Shown piece after piece: positions 1 to 8,093 of a DNA stretch of 64,000 nucleotides. The stretch covers positions 806,001 to 870,000 of the forward strand of contig NZ_JAMZDZ010000001.1 of assembly GCF_024172085.1 (NCBI RefSeq), in the 5' to 3' direction. Origin of the DNA: Hamadaea flava (lineage in GTDB: Bacteria; Actinomycetota; Actinomycetes; Mycobacteriales; Micromonosporaceae). Both the position numbers and the translations under genes were made by a program. Every line of letters begins with the position of its first letter. The stretch's first letter is position 1. A model generated the notes under the pieces. That model was not told the origin of the DNA. It saw only the letters and a list, made by a program, of their open reading frames with translations, and searched no databases.

Positions 1-51
1 CGATGCTCCTCGTGGCGGGTGACGAATGGCGAGTGACGGTTGACGGGGGGG

Positions 52-435
52 TCAGCCGAGGTCGCCGGAGATGTGGGTGTTGTCGACGCCGGAGAGGAAG
101 CCGAAGTAGTACTCGCCACCGCTCAGGTGGTATTGAAGATCTTTCCCCTCACCTTGGCAGCTGAGGACGACGAGGTCACCGACCGGCCGATCCAATCCCC
201 AGGTGACGTGCATGAGGCGAGTGTTCACCACGTCGGAGGCACAGTCTGCCCACAAGCTGGCGTTATGCCATCCCGGCCCGAGTTCGACCTTCGGCGACGC
301 ACCTTGCACGTTGAACCAGATGTCGAAGCCCGCCCGGGGCACGGCGGTGGTTCCCGCGACGGCGGCTGACGCCGGATGCGCTCCGAGGAGCAGGGTGGTC
401 AAGGCGACGGCTGCGGCGATGAGTCGCTTAGGCAT
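52..435 (-). CDS. small secreted protein of unknown function
   Basis: The 127-residue product opens with a clear Sec signal peptide (basic MPKRL, hydrophobic stretch, ASA cleavage region near residue 24), so it is probably exported. The mature part is about 100 residues with two cysteines that could form a disulfide. The start was placed at the ATG directly before the signal peptide, because a GGAG ribosome site lies five bases upstream (441-444). A longer reading frame continues upstream but would bury the signal sequence. I do not recognise the family. No operon partner is evident. Confidence 0.7.
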   Translation of the reverse strand: MPKRLIAAAVALTTLLLGAHPASAAVAGTTAVPRAGFDIWFNVQGASPKVELGPGWHNASLWADCASDVVNTRLMHVTWGLDRPVGDLVVLSCQGEGKDLQYHLSGGEYYFGFLSGVDNTHISGDLG

Positions 436-778
436 GGAATCTCCGAGGTAGGGATCGGCAACGCTGATCAACATAGCAGCATGTAAGCAATCAACTACGT
501 ATCGTGTTGGCGCGGCGACCGTCCAAGATCGATGACGTCGAACGTCGAGACATATCTGAGCGACGAGGACGAGCATGGGCGACGCGTTGACCACTGCACG
601 AGCAGTACGCCTGCGGGGTGCACCTGCTGGATCAGGGTCTTTTCCAGGTCGCCATAGCGCGCATGGCTGCGTGGAAATGACCCTGATCAAGGGCAGCGCA
701 AGTGGTCGGGCACGGCACGCCGCGGGCGAACGTCGCGGGCTCAGCGGGCGAACCGGCGCGGGCCGGAGCGGGGCACGG
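436..778. other. intergenic stretch with one long stem-loop
   Basis: No convincing gene lies here. Its main content is the imperfect inverted repeat at 629-689. The remainder should hold the promoter of the minus-strand secreted protein gene and the end of the minus-strand SHOCT gene, but I could not fix promoter boxes. Confidence 0.5.
629..689. repeat. long stem-loop with GATCAGGGTC arms
   Basis: The arms at 629-646 and 672-689 pair at 16 of 18 positions. Each has GATCAGGGTC near its outer end and TTTCCA at its inner end. Inside the loop a second small stem (GCCAT at 651-655 with ATGGC at 663-667) can form. It sits between two minus-strand genes, where it could act as a terminator. It belongs in style with the other GATCA-ended hairpins of this window. 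Confidence 0.7.
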
Positions 779-1021
779 TCAGGGGCCTACGATGCGGGCC
801 TTCTCGCGTTCGAACTCCTCCTCGGTGACGACGCCTTCCTCGTGCAGCCGTTGTAGCTCGGCCAGCAGCAGGACTGGGTCCGGCGGGGACTGCGGGGCGA
901 GGTGTGCGGCCCGGTCGGCGACTTCCTCGCCGATCCGCCGCGCCAGCCATCGGACGCGCAGGATTCCGAGGACGATCGCGAGCGTCGCCAGTACGCATAC
1001 CCAAGGCAGGACCTCACGCAT
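779..1021 (-). CDS. small membrane protein with C-terminal SHOCT domain
   Basis: The 80-residue product has one N-terminal transmembrane helix (about residues 5-22). Its C-terminal segment has the SHOCT pattern of a short helical module (LLAELQRLHEEGVVTEEEFE). SHOCT segments are common at the ends of bacterial membrane proteins and are thought to mediate oligomerisation. The gene starts 22 bases after the stop of the upstream DUF2268-like protease gene and is probably co-transcribed with it. No specific role can be assigned. Confidence 0.75.
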   Translation of the reverse strand: MREVLPWVCVLATLAIVLGILRVRWLARRIGEEVADRAAHLAPQSPPDPVLLLAELQRLHEEGVVTEEEFEREKARIVGP

Positions 1022-1043
1022 GCGCGCAGGGTATCCATGATTG

Positions 1044-1892
1044 TCACGAAGTCGCGCGGGCGAGGATCTCCGGGCCGGTCAGGGCCGTGCTTTGCGCAAC
1101 GGACAGGCCGGTCGCCTTCAGGTGCGCGTCCACGATGCGCAGGCCGACGGCGTACCCGGCCATGTCGGGGATGCCGACCGGCTCGGCGCCGAACTTCCGG
1201 GCCGTCGTGTCGCCCAGCACGTACGCAGTGGTCTTGTCGTAGCCGGTGATCTCGAACGCCGCGACCGTCTTGGCGTAGGCGTCTTCCAGCGAGTCGCCGG
1301 TGACCATGGTGGACCAGGGTCCCATCGCGGCCGGGCCGGCGAGTTCGCGGACGAACGCCTCGGCGAGTCCTTCGGAGACGACGTGCTCGCCGACCATCGG
1401 CGTCCACGGCACGTTCTGGTACCGGATCTGGTGGTGCAGCTCGTGGACGGCGCAGTACGCGATCCGTCCGACGACCTCGTCGGACGGCCAGCCGATGAGG
1501 TACAGCCAGCCGGGCGCACCGCCCATGCCGTAGTAGCCACCGGCGACTTTCATCAGGTGCTCGTCGTCGGGGTTGCCGAGCACGAACAGCACCTTCACCT
1601 CGTCGGGCTGCTTCCAGCCGCACAGCGCCTCGGAGGCACGCTCAAGAGCGGCGGTGATCTGCCCGACGACGTCTTCGCTGACGAGGCGGGTCAGAGCCGG
1701 GAGGTAGCGCTGATCGTCGGCGTCGATGCGGAAGCCGCCACCTTGGTGGTGCAGGTCGACCGGGTCGCCGGGCAGCGGGACGTGCTCATACATCGGCGCG
1801 ATGAGGCCGCGCAACGCGTCGGCGCGCTCAGGCAGCGGGCGGGCCAGGATCTCCAGCATCGTCTGCGGGGTGTCCATAACCGTGATCTTCAT
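1044..1892 (-). CDS. DUF2268-type putative zinc metalloprotease
   Basis: The 282-residue product carries a gluzincin-like HExxH motif at residues 150-154 (HELHH). About twenty residues later comes an SEGLAEAF segment (from residue 173) whose glutamate would be the third zinc ligand. This arrangement matches the DUF2268 (YjaZ-like) family of predicted Zn-dependent proteases. No signal peptide or membrane helix is seen, so it is probably cytoplasmic. It heads a likely two-gene unit with the SHOCT protein gene downstream. A strong hairpin (1962-2012) lies in the divergent region upstream. The substrate is unknown. Confidence 0.75.
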   Translation of the reverse strand: MKITVMDTPQTMLEILARPLPERADALRGLIAPMYEHVPLPGDPVDLHHQGGGFRIDADDQRYLPALTRLVSEDVVGQITAALERASEALCGWKQPDEVKVLFVLGNPDDEHLMKVAGGYYGMGGAPGWLYLIGWPSDEVVGRIAYCAVHELHHQIRYQNVPWTPMVGEHVVSEGLAEAFVRELAGPAAMGPWSTMVTGDSLEDAYAKTVAAFEITGYDKTTAYVLGDTTARKFGAEPVGIPDMAGYAVGLRIVDAHLKATGLSVAQSTALTGPEILARATS

Positions 1893-1961
1893 GGTTCCGA
1901 CGGTAGGGACTCACGCCGCGTGAGGGTCAAGCGCCGGTGCGGGCAGCTCGACGCGGCACGA

Positions 1962-2012
1962 CTGGTACGCCATGCACGTAACCTCGGCCTTGATAGGTGC
2001 ATGGCGTACCAG
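1962..2012. repeat. perfect 16-bp inverted repeat in a divergent intergenic region
   Basis: CTGGTACGCCATGCAC at 1962-1977 is perfectly complementary to 1997-2012, with a 19-base loop. It lies between the divergent starts of the DUF2268 gene and the alpha/beta hydrolase gene, so a pure terminator role is unlikely. The arm contains the core RCGCCAYGYACG shared with the hairpins at 7988-8050 and 60205-60260. It could be a dispersed repeat, a regulator site or an attenuating structure. Confidence 0.8.
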
Positions 2013-2134
2013 GGGCGCCGGAGGTGGCACGGCGGCGAGGCGGACGGCGGCCAGGCAAGCAAAACGCGGCTGGCGGCGCGGCGCGGAAAGGCCGGCTAGA
2101 CGGCAAGGCGTAGGGAAGGCGGACAATAAGGGTC

Positions 2135-2935
2135 ATGGGTCGGCGGAGGATCATTCGGGCCGTGATCGTCGTGCTGTCCGTTACCGTTCTTCTGGTGGGG
2201 CTGCTCTATCTCGCCCAGCGCAAGCTGATCTACTTCCCGAGTCAGGAGACCGGGCCGGTGCCGACCGGGATGACGGAGGTCAGCTTCGGCACCGCCGACG
2301 GCCTGACTCTGCGGGGTTGGCTGTCCGCACCGTTGGAGCCAAGTCCGGGCCAGGGCACGGCGGTGCTGGTCGCGAACGGCAACGGCGGCAATCGGGCTGG
2401 CCGCGTACCGCTGGCGCGGGCGCTCAGCGAACGTGGGCTGACCGTGCTGCTGTTCGACTACCGTGGCTACGGCGGGAACCCGGGGAGCCCGACGGAGTCC
2501 GGGCTCTTCCTCGACGTCCGGGCGGCGTTCGACTATCTGCGCGCGTCCTTCGACAGTCAGCGCATCGTGCTGTTCGGCGAGAGTCTCGGAACCGGCGTTG
2601 TGACCGATCTCGCGGCGGAGCAACCGGTGCGCGCCGTCGTCCTGCGGTCACCGTTCACGGACCTCGCTTCGGTAGGTGCCGCACACTATCCGTTCCTTCC
2701 CGTCCGTCTTCTCCTGCGGGATCGGTTTCCCGTGCTGGACAAGGTTTCCAGCGTGGAGTCACCGATGACCGTGGTGTACGGAACTGCTGATGGCACTGTG
2801 CCGCCCGCGCAGAGCATCGCCGTCGCGGAACGGGCTGGGATCGCCCCGATCGCCGTTCCGGGAGCGGACCATAACGACGCCGTGCTCGCCTACGGCCCGC
2901 AGCTGATCGACGCGATCACCGCCGCCGCCAAGTAA
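2135..2935 (+). CDS. membrane-anchored alpha/beta hydrolase (BEM46-like)
   Basis: The 266-residue product has an N-terminal signal anchor (residues 6-26) followed by an alpha/beta hydrolase domain. The nucleophile elbow is GESLG with Ser150. Candidate acid and base are Asp219 in GTADGTVP and His246 in GADHND. The layout (N-terminal helix, then a small hydrolase with an FDYRGYGGNPGSP stretch) matches BEM46/YfhR-type hydrolases, which face the outside of the membrane and have uncertain substrates. The last codons lie inside a tandem duplication that continues past the stop (2906-2976). Confidence 0.85.
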   Translation: MGRRRIIRAVIVVLSVTVLLVGLLYLAQRKLIYFPSQETGPVPTGMTEVSFGTADGLTLRGWLSAPLEPSPGQGTAVLVANGNGGNRAGRVPLARALSERGLTVLLFDYRGYGGNPGSPTESGLFLDVRAAFDYLRASFDSQRIVLFGESLGTGVVTDLAAEQPVRAVVLRSPFTDLASVGAAHYPFLPVRLLLRDRFPVLDKVSSVESPMTVVYGTADGTVPPAQSIAVAERAGIAPIAVPGADHNDAVLAYGPQLIDAITAAAK

Positions 2936-2976
2936 GGCCACATCGACGCGATCACCGCCGCCGCAAGGTAGGCAAC
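2906..2976. repeat. tandem duplication across the hydrolase stop codon
   Basis: The block ATCGACGCGATCACCGCCGC starts at 2906 inside the coding end of the hydrolase gene. It recurs at 2942 in the 3-prime flank, a period of about 36 bases. Both copies also carry a TAAGG or TAGG stretch after the repeated codons. The second copy is outside the gene, so it looks like a recent local duplication of the 3-prime end. Confidence 0.8.
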
Positions 2977-3046
2977 CTCGAGATGCGCCCTGCCAGGCCG
3001 TCGCGGGGGGGTTCACGGCCTGGCAGGGACGATGGAGCCGCGGCGG

Positions 3047-6000
3047 CTACGGGCCTAGGCTCGGCGGGATCGGGTTCCAGGGCACGTTGGGCGCCGGCGC
3101 GGACAGGGCTGCGTTGATGCCCGCCGCGTACGCGGTGGTCCCCTGTTCGTTCGGATGGAACGAGGCCATGCTGGGTGTCCTGTCGCCGTCGCCTTGTGTG
3201 GCCAGGGTCAGCCCGTTGATCCAGTTCTGGCCCAGCACCTCGCAGGCGTCATGTCGGAGGAACCGGTCGTCGACCGGGGCGAACGTCACGTTCATTCCTT
3301 CGGTAGCCCACAGATGGAGCACCGTGTCGCCTTGCTTGCGTGTCAGGTATGCCTGCAGCGGAAGGATCGCGTTGAGTTCCCAGGGCTCGACCCAGCATGC
3401 CTCGGCGTCGCTGATGTTCATGACCACCGGGTAGTTCGCGAGCACGATCTTCGCCGTCGGCGCCTGCGTCTTGATCTTGCGTAGCAGGGCTTCGAGGTCG
3501 GGGATCGTGTGGTCGTCCAGTTGGTCGTAGACGGTGTCCCAGAGCGCCGACTCCTGGCACATCGGCGTTGCCACGCAGGTGGTGAGGATGTTGCCGAAGA
3601 CGCCGCCGTCGTTGCCGCCGATCGTCAGGATGACGTAGTCCGTGTCCTGGTTCAAGACGCCGGAGTAGAGCTGTGGATATTCGAACCACTGCCCCGTGCC
3701 GTCGTAGTCGGGGCTGCCGACGCGGCCGTACCAGGGGGTGGTCAGTTGCTCCGTCACTGCCCCGGAGCAGGCGACGAAGCCGAGTTCGACCGAGGAGCTC
3801 CACTGATTCTCCAGTGCGCCCACCGTCTGGGTCATGCCTGGCAGGACCAGTTTCCTGGCCCACGCGTCGGGGCTGCGGCGGCACGAGTTCTGCCACTTCG
3901 GATCGCCGCCGTCGACGTTGGTCTCCGCGTAGTAGCCTGCCGCCCCTGTGGCCACCGGGTCGCCGGTCCCCTCCCCGGAGGAGTAGGAGTCGCCGAGGAC
4001 GGCCACCTTGACGGGTTCGCGGCTCAGCGGCTGGAACGCGACGGCGTCCCAGGCGACGTTCTCGGTCCCGTCGCCGTCGAGGGTCACGTTGGTGAGGCTG
4101 ACGCTCGGCACGCCGTTGAACTTGAACGAGCCCAGCGAGACCCAGTTGTTGGCTTGGCGCTTCTGGTTGATGTAGCGCACGGTCGAACGTCCGTCGCCGA
4201 AGTGGATCGTGTACTTGGCCTGCTGGGTCCGGGCGCCGTGGTCGGGCAGGTGGACCGCCACCCGCATCCAGGTGTAGATCGCGCGGTTCAGCTTCCACGT
4301 GCCGACCACTTCGAGCCGGTCTTGCAGGCCGCCCGGACTGCCCGATCTCGTGTGGCCGAAGATGAACCGCCCGCCGAAGCCGGCGCCGAGCTGATGGATG
4401 TCGACCTTGGACGGCATCGTGCCGTTGGCGTCGGTGGCGAAGCTCATCGAGAACGTGCCCTCGCTGGTGATGTTCGCGCACGGGCGAACGGAGGGCACGC
4501 CGTTCACATCCTCGTCGATGATGTACGCACCGGTCGGCGCGGCGTTGCCCGATGCCGAGGCGCTGCGGCTGCAGTTCGGTGGGTAGGAGGTGCCGTTGGC
4601 CTCTTCCATCCAGGTGGAGGGGAACCGGAGGAACTCGTAGCCGCACTCGGAGTTGCAGTTCTTCCACGTCGCCGGCCGGTTGTACCAGCAGCGGAAGTCC
4701 GGGAAGCCGTTCTGGGCGCTGCGGCAGGGGCCGGGGACGTCCGGGATCGCGTCCGGATCCCACGGGACCTCACCGACCAGGTCCTTGACGCACCGGTTGG
4801 TGTCGTCGCAGAACAGGTCCATCGGCGGCTTCACGTCGTACCGGTACTCGTCGGTGTTCCACCACGCGCCACGGAACGCGGGCACTTCGACGCCGGGTGC
4901 CTCGTACAGCCCCATCGGCCATGCCGCCCATCCCATGACTCGCTCGGGGTAGGGCCACCAGTTGGGGTGCACGGCGTCGGAGAAGTGGTTGTTGTGCAGG
5001 AACGGCTCTCGCTGCGGGTTGTACTTGGGGTTGCCGGGGTTGTTGTGCCAGCCGACGCCCCAGGCGCCGTTGTTCTTCGACGCGTCGGCCTGCGGGTAGA
5101 AGCCCGAGTTGTACGCCCAGACGGCGTAGAACCAGTTCTCGATGTTGACCGGATTGCCGTTGTTGATGCGCAGCCCGGCGCTGTAGGTCTGGTTCCATTT
5201 CTGTACCAGGATCTGCAGGCCGGCGGCGATGTTGGAGGCGTAGTCCAGCGCGATCGCGTGCTTCTGTTCCGAGGTGCGCTCGCCGATCCGCATGCCGTCG
5301 GTGACCTGCATGACCCCGTAGCCGCAGTCCGCGTCGGCCATGTTGATGTCCCAGTCGTCGCCCTCGTAGCCGTTGTAGATGTCGATGCCGTAGTAGTTTC
5401 CGATGAGCGGGTTGCCGGTGACGCCGGGCATGGCGTACCGGGAGGCCTGCCACAGGTTGGATTCCTGCATGGCGACGCCGAGCAGGATCTGCGCCGGGAC
5501 GCGGCTGGTGGGCCATCCGGCCAGCGCCGGTGTCGGGAACAGCTGCATCGGCTTGGTGGTGGTCAGCGCGACCCGGGTCCGCCAGCCGTCCACGCCGGTG
5601 GGGTTCCAGGTGGCGTCGAGGTTTTTGGTGATCGCCTGGTTGGCCGCCCATTCGACCTGTCGCGGTTTGGGCTGCATGGCCTGGCGACGGTGGTCGTTGC
5701 GGGCGATCGCGCAGGTGCGTTCGCTGGTGCTTTCGGGCAAGTCGTCGGTGACCAGGTTCGCTGCGAGTGCCGCGGTCGTCGCCAGGGGATCCAGGGCGGG
5801 TGAGATCGTCTCGCCGATGGGTGTGGTGCTGGCAGTCGTCGGAGTTCCCGGGCCGCCTGGAGCCCTGGCCCCGGCGGGGTGGGCCAGGTCGATGCCCAGC
5901 CGCACGGTCTGGTCCGTGGCCGGGACGGTGAGCGACAGTTCGATCGGTGCGGCTTCCGCGTCGGTCAGCGGGGCACGTCCCTTGGCCCAGCCGACGTCAT

Positions 6001-7090
6001 GGACGAAGACCGCGGCTGTGCTGCTGGCGCTCGCGCCCGGGGCCACCTTCGGCAGGTGCTTGAGATAGCTCGCGGTGCCCCGCACCGTGGCGGCGCCGAC
6101 GATCGCGACCGTGCCGTGCGCGGCCGGGGCCAGGCTGAAGCCGTCGAAGGCGCCACGGGCGAACTCCGTGGGGCTGGCTCCGGCAGGGCTGTTCTGTGCG
6201 AGCTGTGCGCGGCTCAGGCGCAGCGCCGCCAATTGTTTCGGTGCGGCGGACGCGGCCGCCGGTTGGCCGGCCGAGGAGACCCTGTCCAGATAGACCAGGC
6301 CGCCGTCGGCGTCGGCGGTCAGCCGGAACGGGACGCCGGTGGTCCGGGCGATCAGCCCGATCTTCCCGCCTTCGACCCGCACGATGTGCGCGCCCTTGGC
6401 TGCGACGATCCGGGTCCGGCTCACCGGGATCGCGGAGGTCACCTGCCCGTCGAGTTCGACCGGCTTCGCCACGACCTTGCCGTTGCGCGTGTCGACGATC
6501 GCCAGCCGGGTTCGCCCCTGGTCGTCGCGGGCCTTCGCCTGCGTCAGGACAGCGAGGTCGTCGGCGCCGCACCCGGGGTTGAAGTAGGCCAGGGAGGCGG
6601 TGACGCCCAACTTGGTCACGTGGCCGGTGCGCAGGTCGACCACCGCCGCGAAGCCGGCCCGGTCGAACAGATCGGGCTTGTTGGAGAACGCCCGGGGTGC
6701 GTAGACGGCGACCACCTTGTCACCGGAGGAGGTCAGGCAGGCCTGCCCGATCCACTGGTCGACGTCGACCAGGCTCTCGCGCAGCGTTGCGACGACCCGC
6801 CAGGCGTAGCCGTCGGCCGCGCGGGCCGTGAGGATGTGCAACCCGCGCCCGTCGGCCGCGGTGGCCCAGGCGAGGTCGGTGGAGGACTTCCATCGGGGGG
6901 TGAGGACGCGGTCGCGGTCACGTTCGGGGACCACCTGGGGCGCGCGGCTGTCGCCGCTGGACGTCGCGCTGGCGGGCGCGCCGGCCGGCTGGGCGGCGTG
7001 CGCGGCCGTGATGGGCATGCTGAAGATCGCGGCCGCGAGCAGCAATGCGGTGTGCTTGCGGGCACGGACGACCGTGGGACGGGTCTGCAT
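3047..7090 (-). CDS. large secreted SGNH hydrolase with lytic-transglycosylase-like region
   Basis: The 1347-residue product has a Sec signal peptide (cleavage near AHA-AQP, residue 33). Residues about 40-430 are beta-rich and propeller-like. Residues about 480-640 resemble a lytic transglycosylase: ILLGVAMQESNLW carries the candidate catalytic Glu near residue 540, and GYGVMQVTDG follows. A beta-sandwich similar to the golvesin C-terminal domain follows (about 860-1020). The C-terminal SGNH/GDSL hydrolase has GDSYSSGEG near 1030, GGNDGG near 1158 and HPNEQG near 1312. The protein may cut peptidoglycan and remove esters, or act on other polymers outside the cell. The gene stands alone. Whether the transglycosylase-like part is active is uncertain. 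Confidence 0.8.
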   Translation of the reverse strand: MQTRPTVVRARKHTALLLAAAIFSMPITAAHAAQPAGAPASATSSGDSRAPQVVPERDRDRVLTPRWKSSTDLAWATAADGRGLHILTARAADGYAWRVVATLRESLVDVDQWIGQACLTSSGDKVVAVYAPRAFSNKPDLFDRAGFAAVVDLRTGHVTKLGVTASLAYFNPGCGADDLAVLTQAKARDDQGRTRLAIVDTRNGKVVAKPVELDGQVTSAIPVSRTRIVAAKGAHIVRVEGGKIGLIARTTGVPFRLTADADGGLVYLDRVSSAGQPAAASAAPKQLAALRLSRAQLAQNSPAGASPTEFARGAFDGFSLAPAAHGTVAIVGAATVRGTASYLKHLPKVAPGASASSTAAVFVHDVGWAKGRAPLTDAEAAPIELSLTVPATDQTVRLGIDLAHPAGARAPGGPGTPTTASTTPIGETISPALDPLATTAALAANLVTDDLPESTSERTCAIARNDHRRQAMQPKPRQVEWAANQAITKNLDATWNPTGVDGWRTRVALTTTKPMQLFPTPALAGWPTSRVPAQILLGVAMQESNLWQASRYAMPGVTGNPLIGNYYGIDIYNGYEGDDWDINMADADCGYGVMQVTDGMRIGERTSEQKHAIALDYASNIAAGLQILVQKWNQTYSAGLRINNGNPVNIENWFYAVWAYNSGFYPQADASKNNGAWGVGWHNNPGNPKYNPQREPFLHNNHFSDAVHPNWWPYPERVMGWAAWPMGLYEAPGVEVPAFRGAWWNTDEYRYDVKPPMDLFCDDTNRCVKDLVGEVPWDPDAIPDVPGPCRSAQNGFPDFRCWYNRPATWKNCNSECGYEFLRFPSTWMEEANGTSYPPNCSRSASASGNAAPTGAYIIDEDVNGVPSVRPCANITSEGTFSMSFATDANGTMPSKVDIHQLGAGFGGRFIFGHTRSGSPGGLQDRLEVVGTWKLNRAIYTWMRVAVHLPDHGARTQQAKYTIHFGDGRSTVRYINQKRQANNWVSLGSFKFNGVPSVSLTNVTLDGDGTENVAWDAVAFQPLSREPVKVAVLGDSYSSGEGTGDPVATGAAGYYAETNVDGGDPKWQNSCRRSPDAWARKLVLPGMTQTVGALENQWSSSVELGFVACSGAVTEQLTTPWYGRVGSPDYDGTGQWFEYPQLYSGVLNQDTDYVILTIGGNDGGVFGNILTTCVATPMCQESALWDTVYDQLDDHTIPDLEALLRKIKTQAPTAKIVLANYPVVMNISDAEACWVEPWELNAILPLQAYLTRKQGDTVLHLWATEGMNVTFAPVDDRFLRHDACEVLGQNWINGLTLATQGDGDRTPSMASFHPNEQGTTAYAAGINAALSAPAPNVPWNPIPPSLGP

Positions 7091-7269
7091 GTGCGTCTCC
7101 GGGGGTGGGGAGGGCTACGGGGGCTCGCGTTCACGCCGCCGCGCCGCGGCCGGTCAGGCTGCGGTTCGATCGGCGAGGTTCGGCCCGATGGCTGCCGTCG
7201 AGCAGTGGCAACCGTGGAGCAGGGGGTGCGAGCCCGGCCGTTCGCCGGACCCGCACCACGAGCTGGTCG

Positions 7270-7716
7270 TCAGGGTCCGAACCACATCATCCGGATGGCC
7301 CTGTCGAACCCGAGCCAGGAGTAGTAGCCGGGGGCGCCGTCGATCGGGCCGGTGTATCCGCCGCTCCGCTTGGCGATGGTCTGGATGCCCATGTACGTGT
7401 ACTTGCCCGGGACGCCGTCAATCGGGCCGCTGTAGACGTTCTCCCGCGTCAGGTACCGCTGGACACCTTTCCAACTGTTGACGCCGGGGTATCCATCGGC
7501 TGGTCCGGTGTAGCCGAAGCTCGCCGCCGGTCCGGCCTGGATGCGGCACCACATCGGCATGTCGGTGGCGCTGCCGCTGTTCGTCAGGCGGTACATGTTG
7601 TCCTTGCAGAACTGCGTGGTGTAAGAGTTGCCCGCCTGGGCCGGCGTGGCGACAGTGAGGCCGGCGAGCGCCACGCTCAACGCGACGGCCACTGCGGAAG
7701 TACGCTTCCAGTTCAT
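7270..7716 (-). CDS. small secreted protein with three peptidoglycan-binding-like repeats
   Basis: The 148-residue product has a signal peptide ending at ATPAQA near residue 28. The mature part contains three related repeats: YTGPADGYPGVNSW, YSGPIDGVPGKYTY and YTGPIDGAPGYYSW. Each is followed by a short helix-like G(V/I/F)(Q/D)R or similar segment. The G-x-x-DG-x-PG-x-x-(S/T) pattern recalls the repeats of PG_binding_1 modules, so binding to a cell wall glycan is plausible. A strong GGAGAGGA ribosome site supports the start. No enzymatic domain is present. Confidence 0.75.
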   Translation of the reverse strand: MNWKRTSAVAVALSVALAGLTVATPAQAGNSYTTQFCKDNMYRLTNSGSATDMPMWCRIQAGPAASFGYTGPADGYPGVNSWKGVQRYLTRENVYSGPIDGVPGKYTYMGIQTIAKRSGGYTGPIDGAPGYYSWLGFDRAIRMMWFGP

Positions 7717-8093
7717 GATGATCCTCTCCAGGGACGGTCACGCGATCCAGGAGGTGCACTGCAACGGGGAGAGGCGTCCGTGACGGTGGCAGTGACGCGT
7801 TCGCACTGCCCCAGCCCTGCGGACACCTACGGTGCCGGCACCCTACGGTTCCGCGCGCACTATGCGATCTTGGTGAGTCCGGACTTACCACGATCGATCT
7901 GGATGCGACTGTAGGCTTCGCGCGGGGACAGCTGAACCCAACGAATCCGCGAAAATTGCGGTGCCTCGCGTACGGCACACGGAAAGATGATCTCCGGTGC
8001 GCCACGCACGTCACCGCACCATGATCACGTGCGTGGCACTCCGGAGATCAGGAGATAGCCGGCGCGCGAGGCCGGTGGCCCCGCGCGCCGGGA
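7717..8093. other. intergenic region with a long near-perfect hairpin
   Basis: I found no plausible gene. The stretch next to 7716 must carry the promoter of the repeat-containing secreted protein. Near 7988-8050 lies a 24-bp-arm hairpin just beyond the stop of the mannosidase gene, well placed to end transcription of the long glycoside operon. Confidence 0.6.
7988..8050. terminator. 24-bp-arm hairpin after the glycoside operon
   Basis: Arms 7988-8011 and 8027-8050 pair at 22 of 24 positions around a 15-base loop. The outer arm reads TGATCTCCGG and the inner part CCACGCACGT. There is no T-tract, so it would be a factor-assisted or non-canonical terminator, or a dispersed palindromic element. 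The inner core RCGCCAYGYACG recurs at 1962-2012 and 60205-60260. Confidence 0.7.

Noticed and set aside
3509-5803. A 764-codon plus-strand reading frame opposite the large SGNH hydrolase gene
   Set aside because: It is antisense to a gene with clear domains, its product is Val/Gly/Arg-rich with no recognisable motif, and long open antisense frames are common in high-GC DNA.
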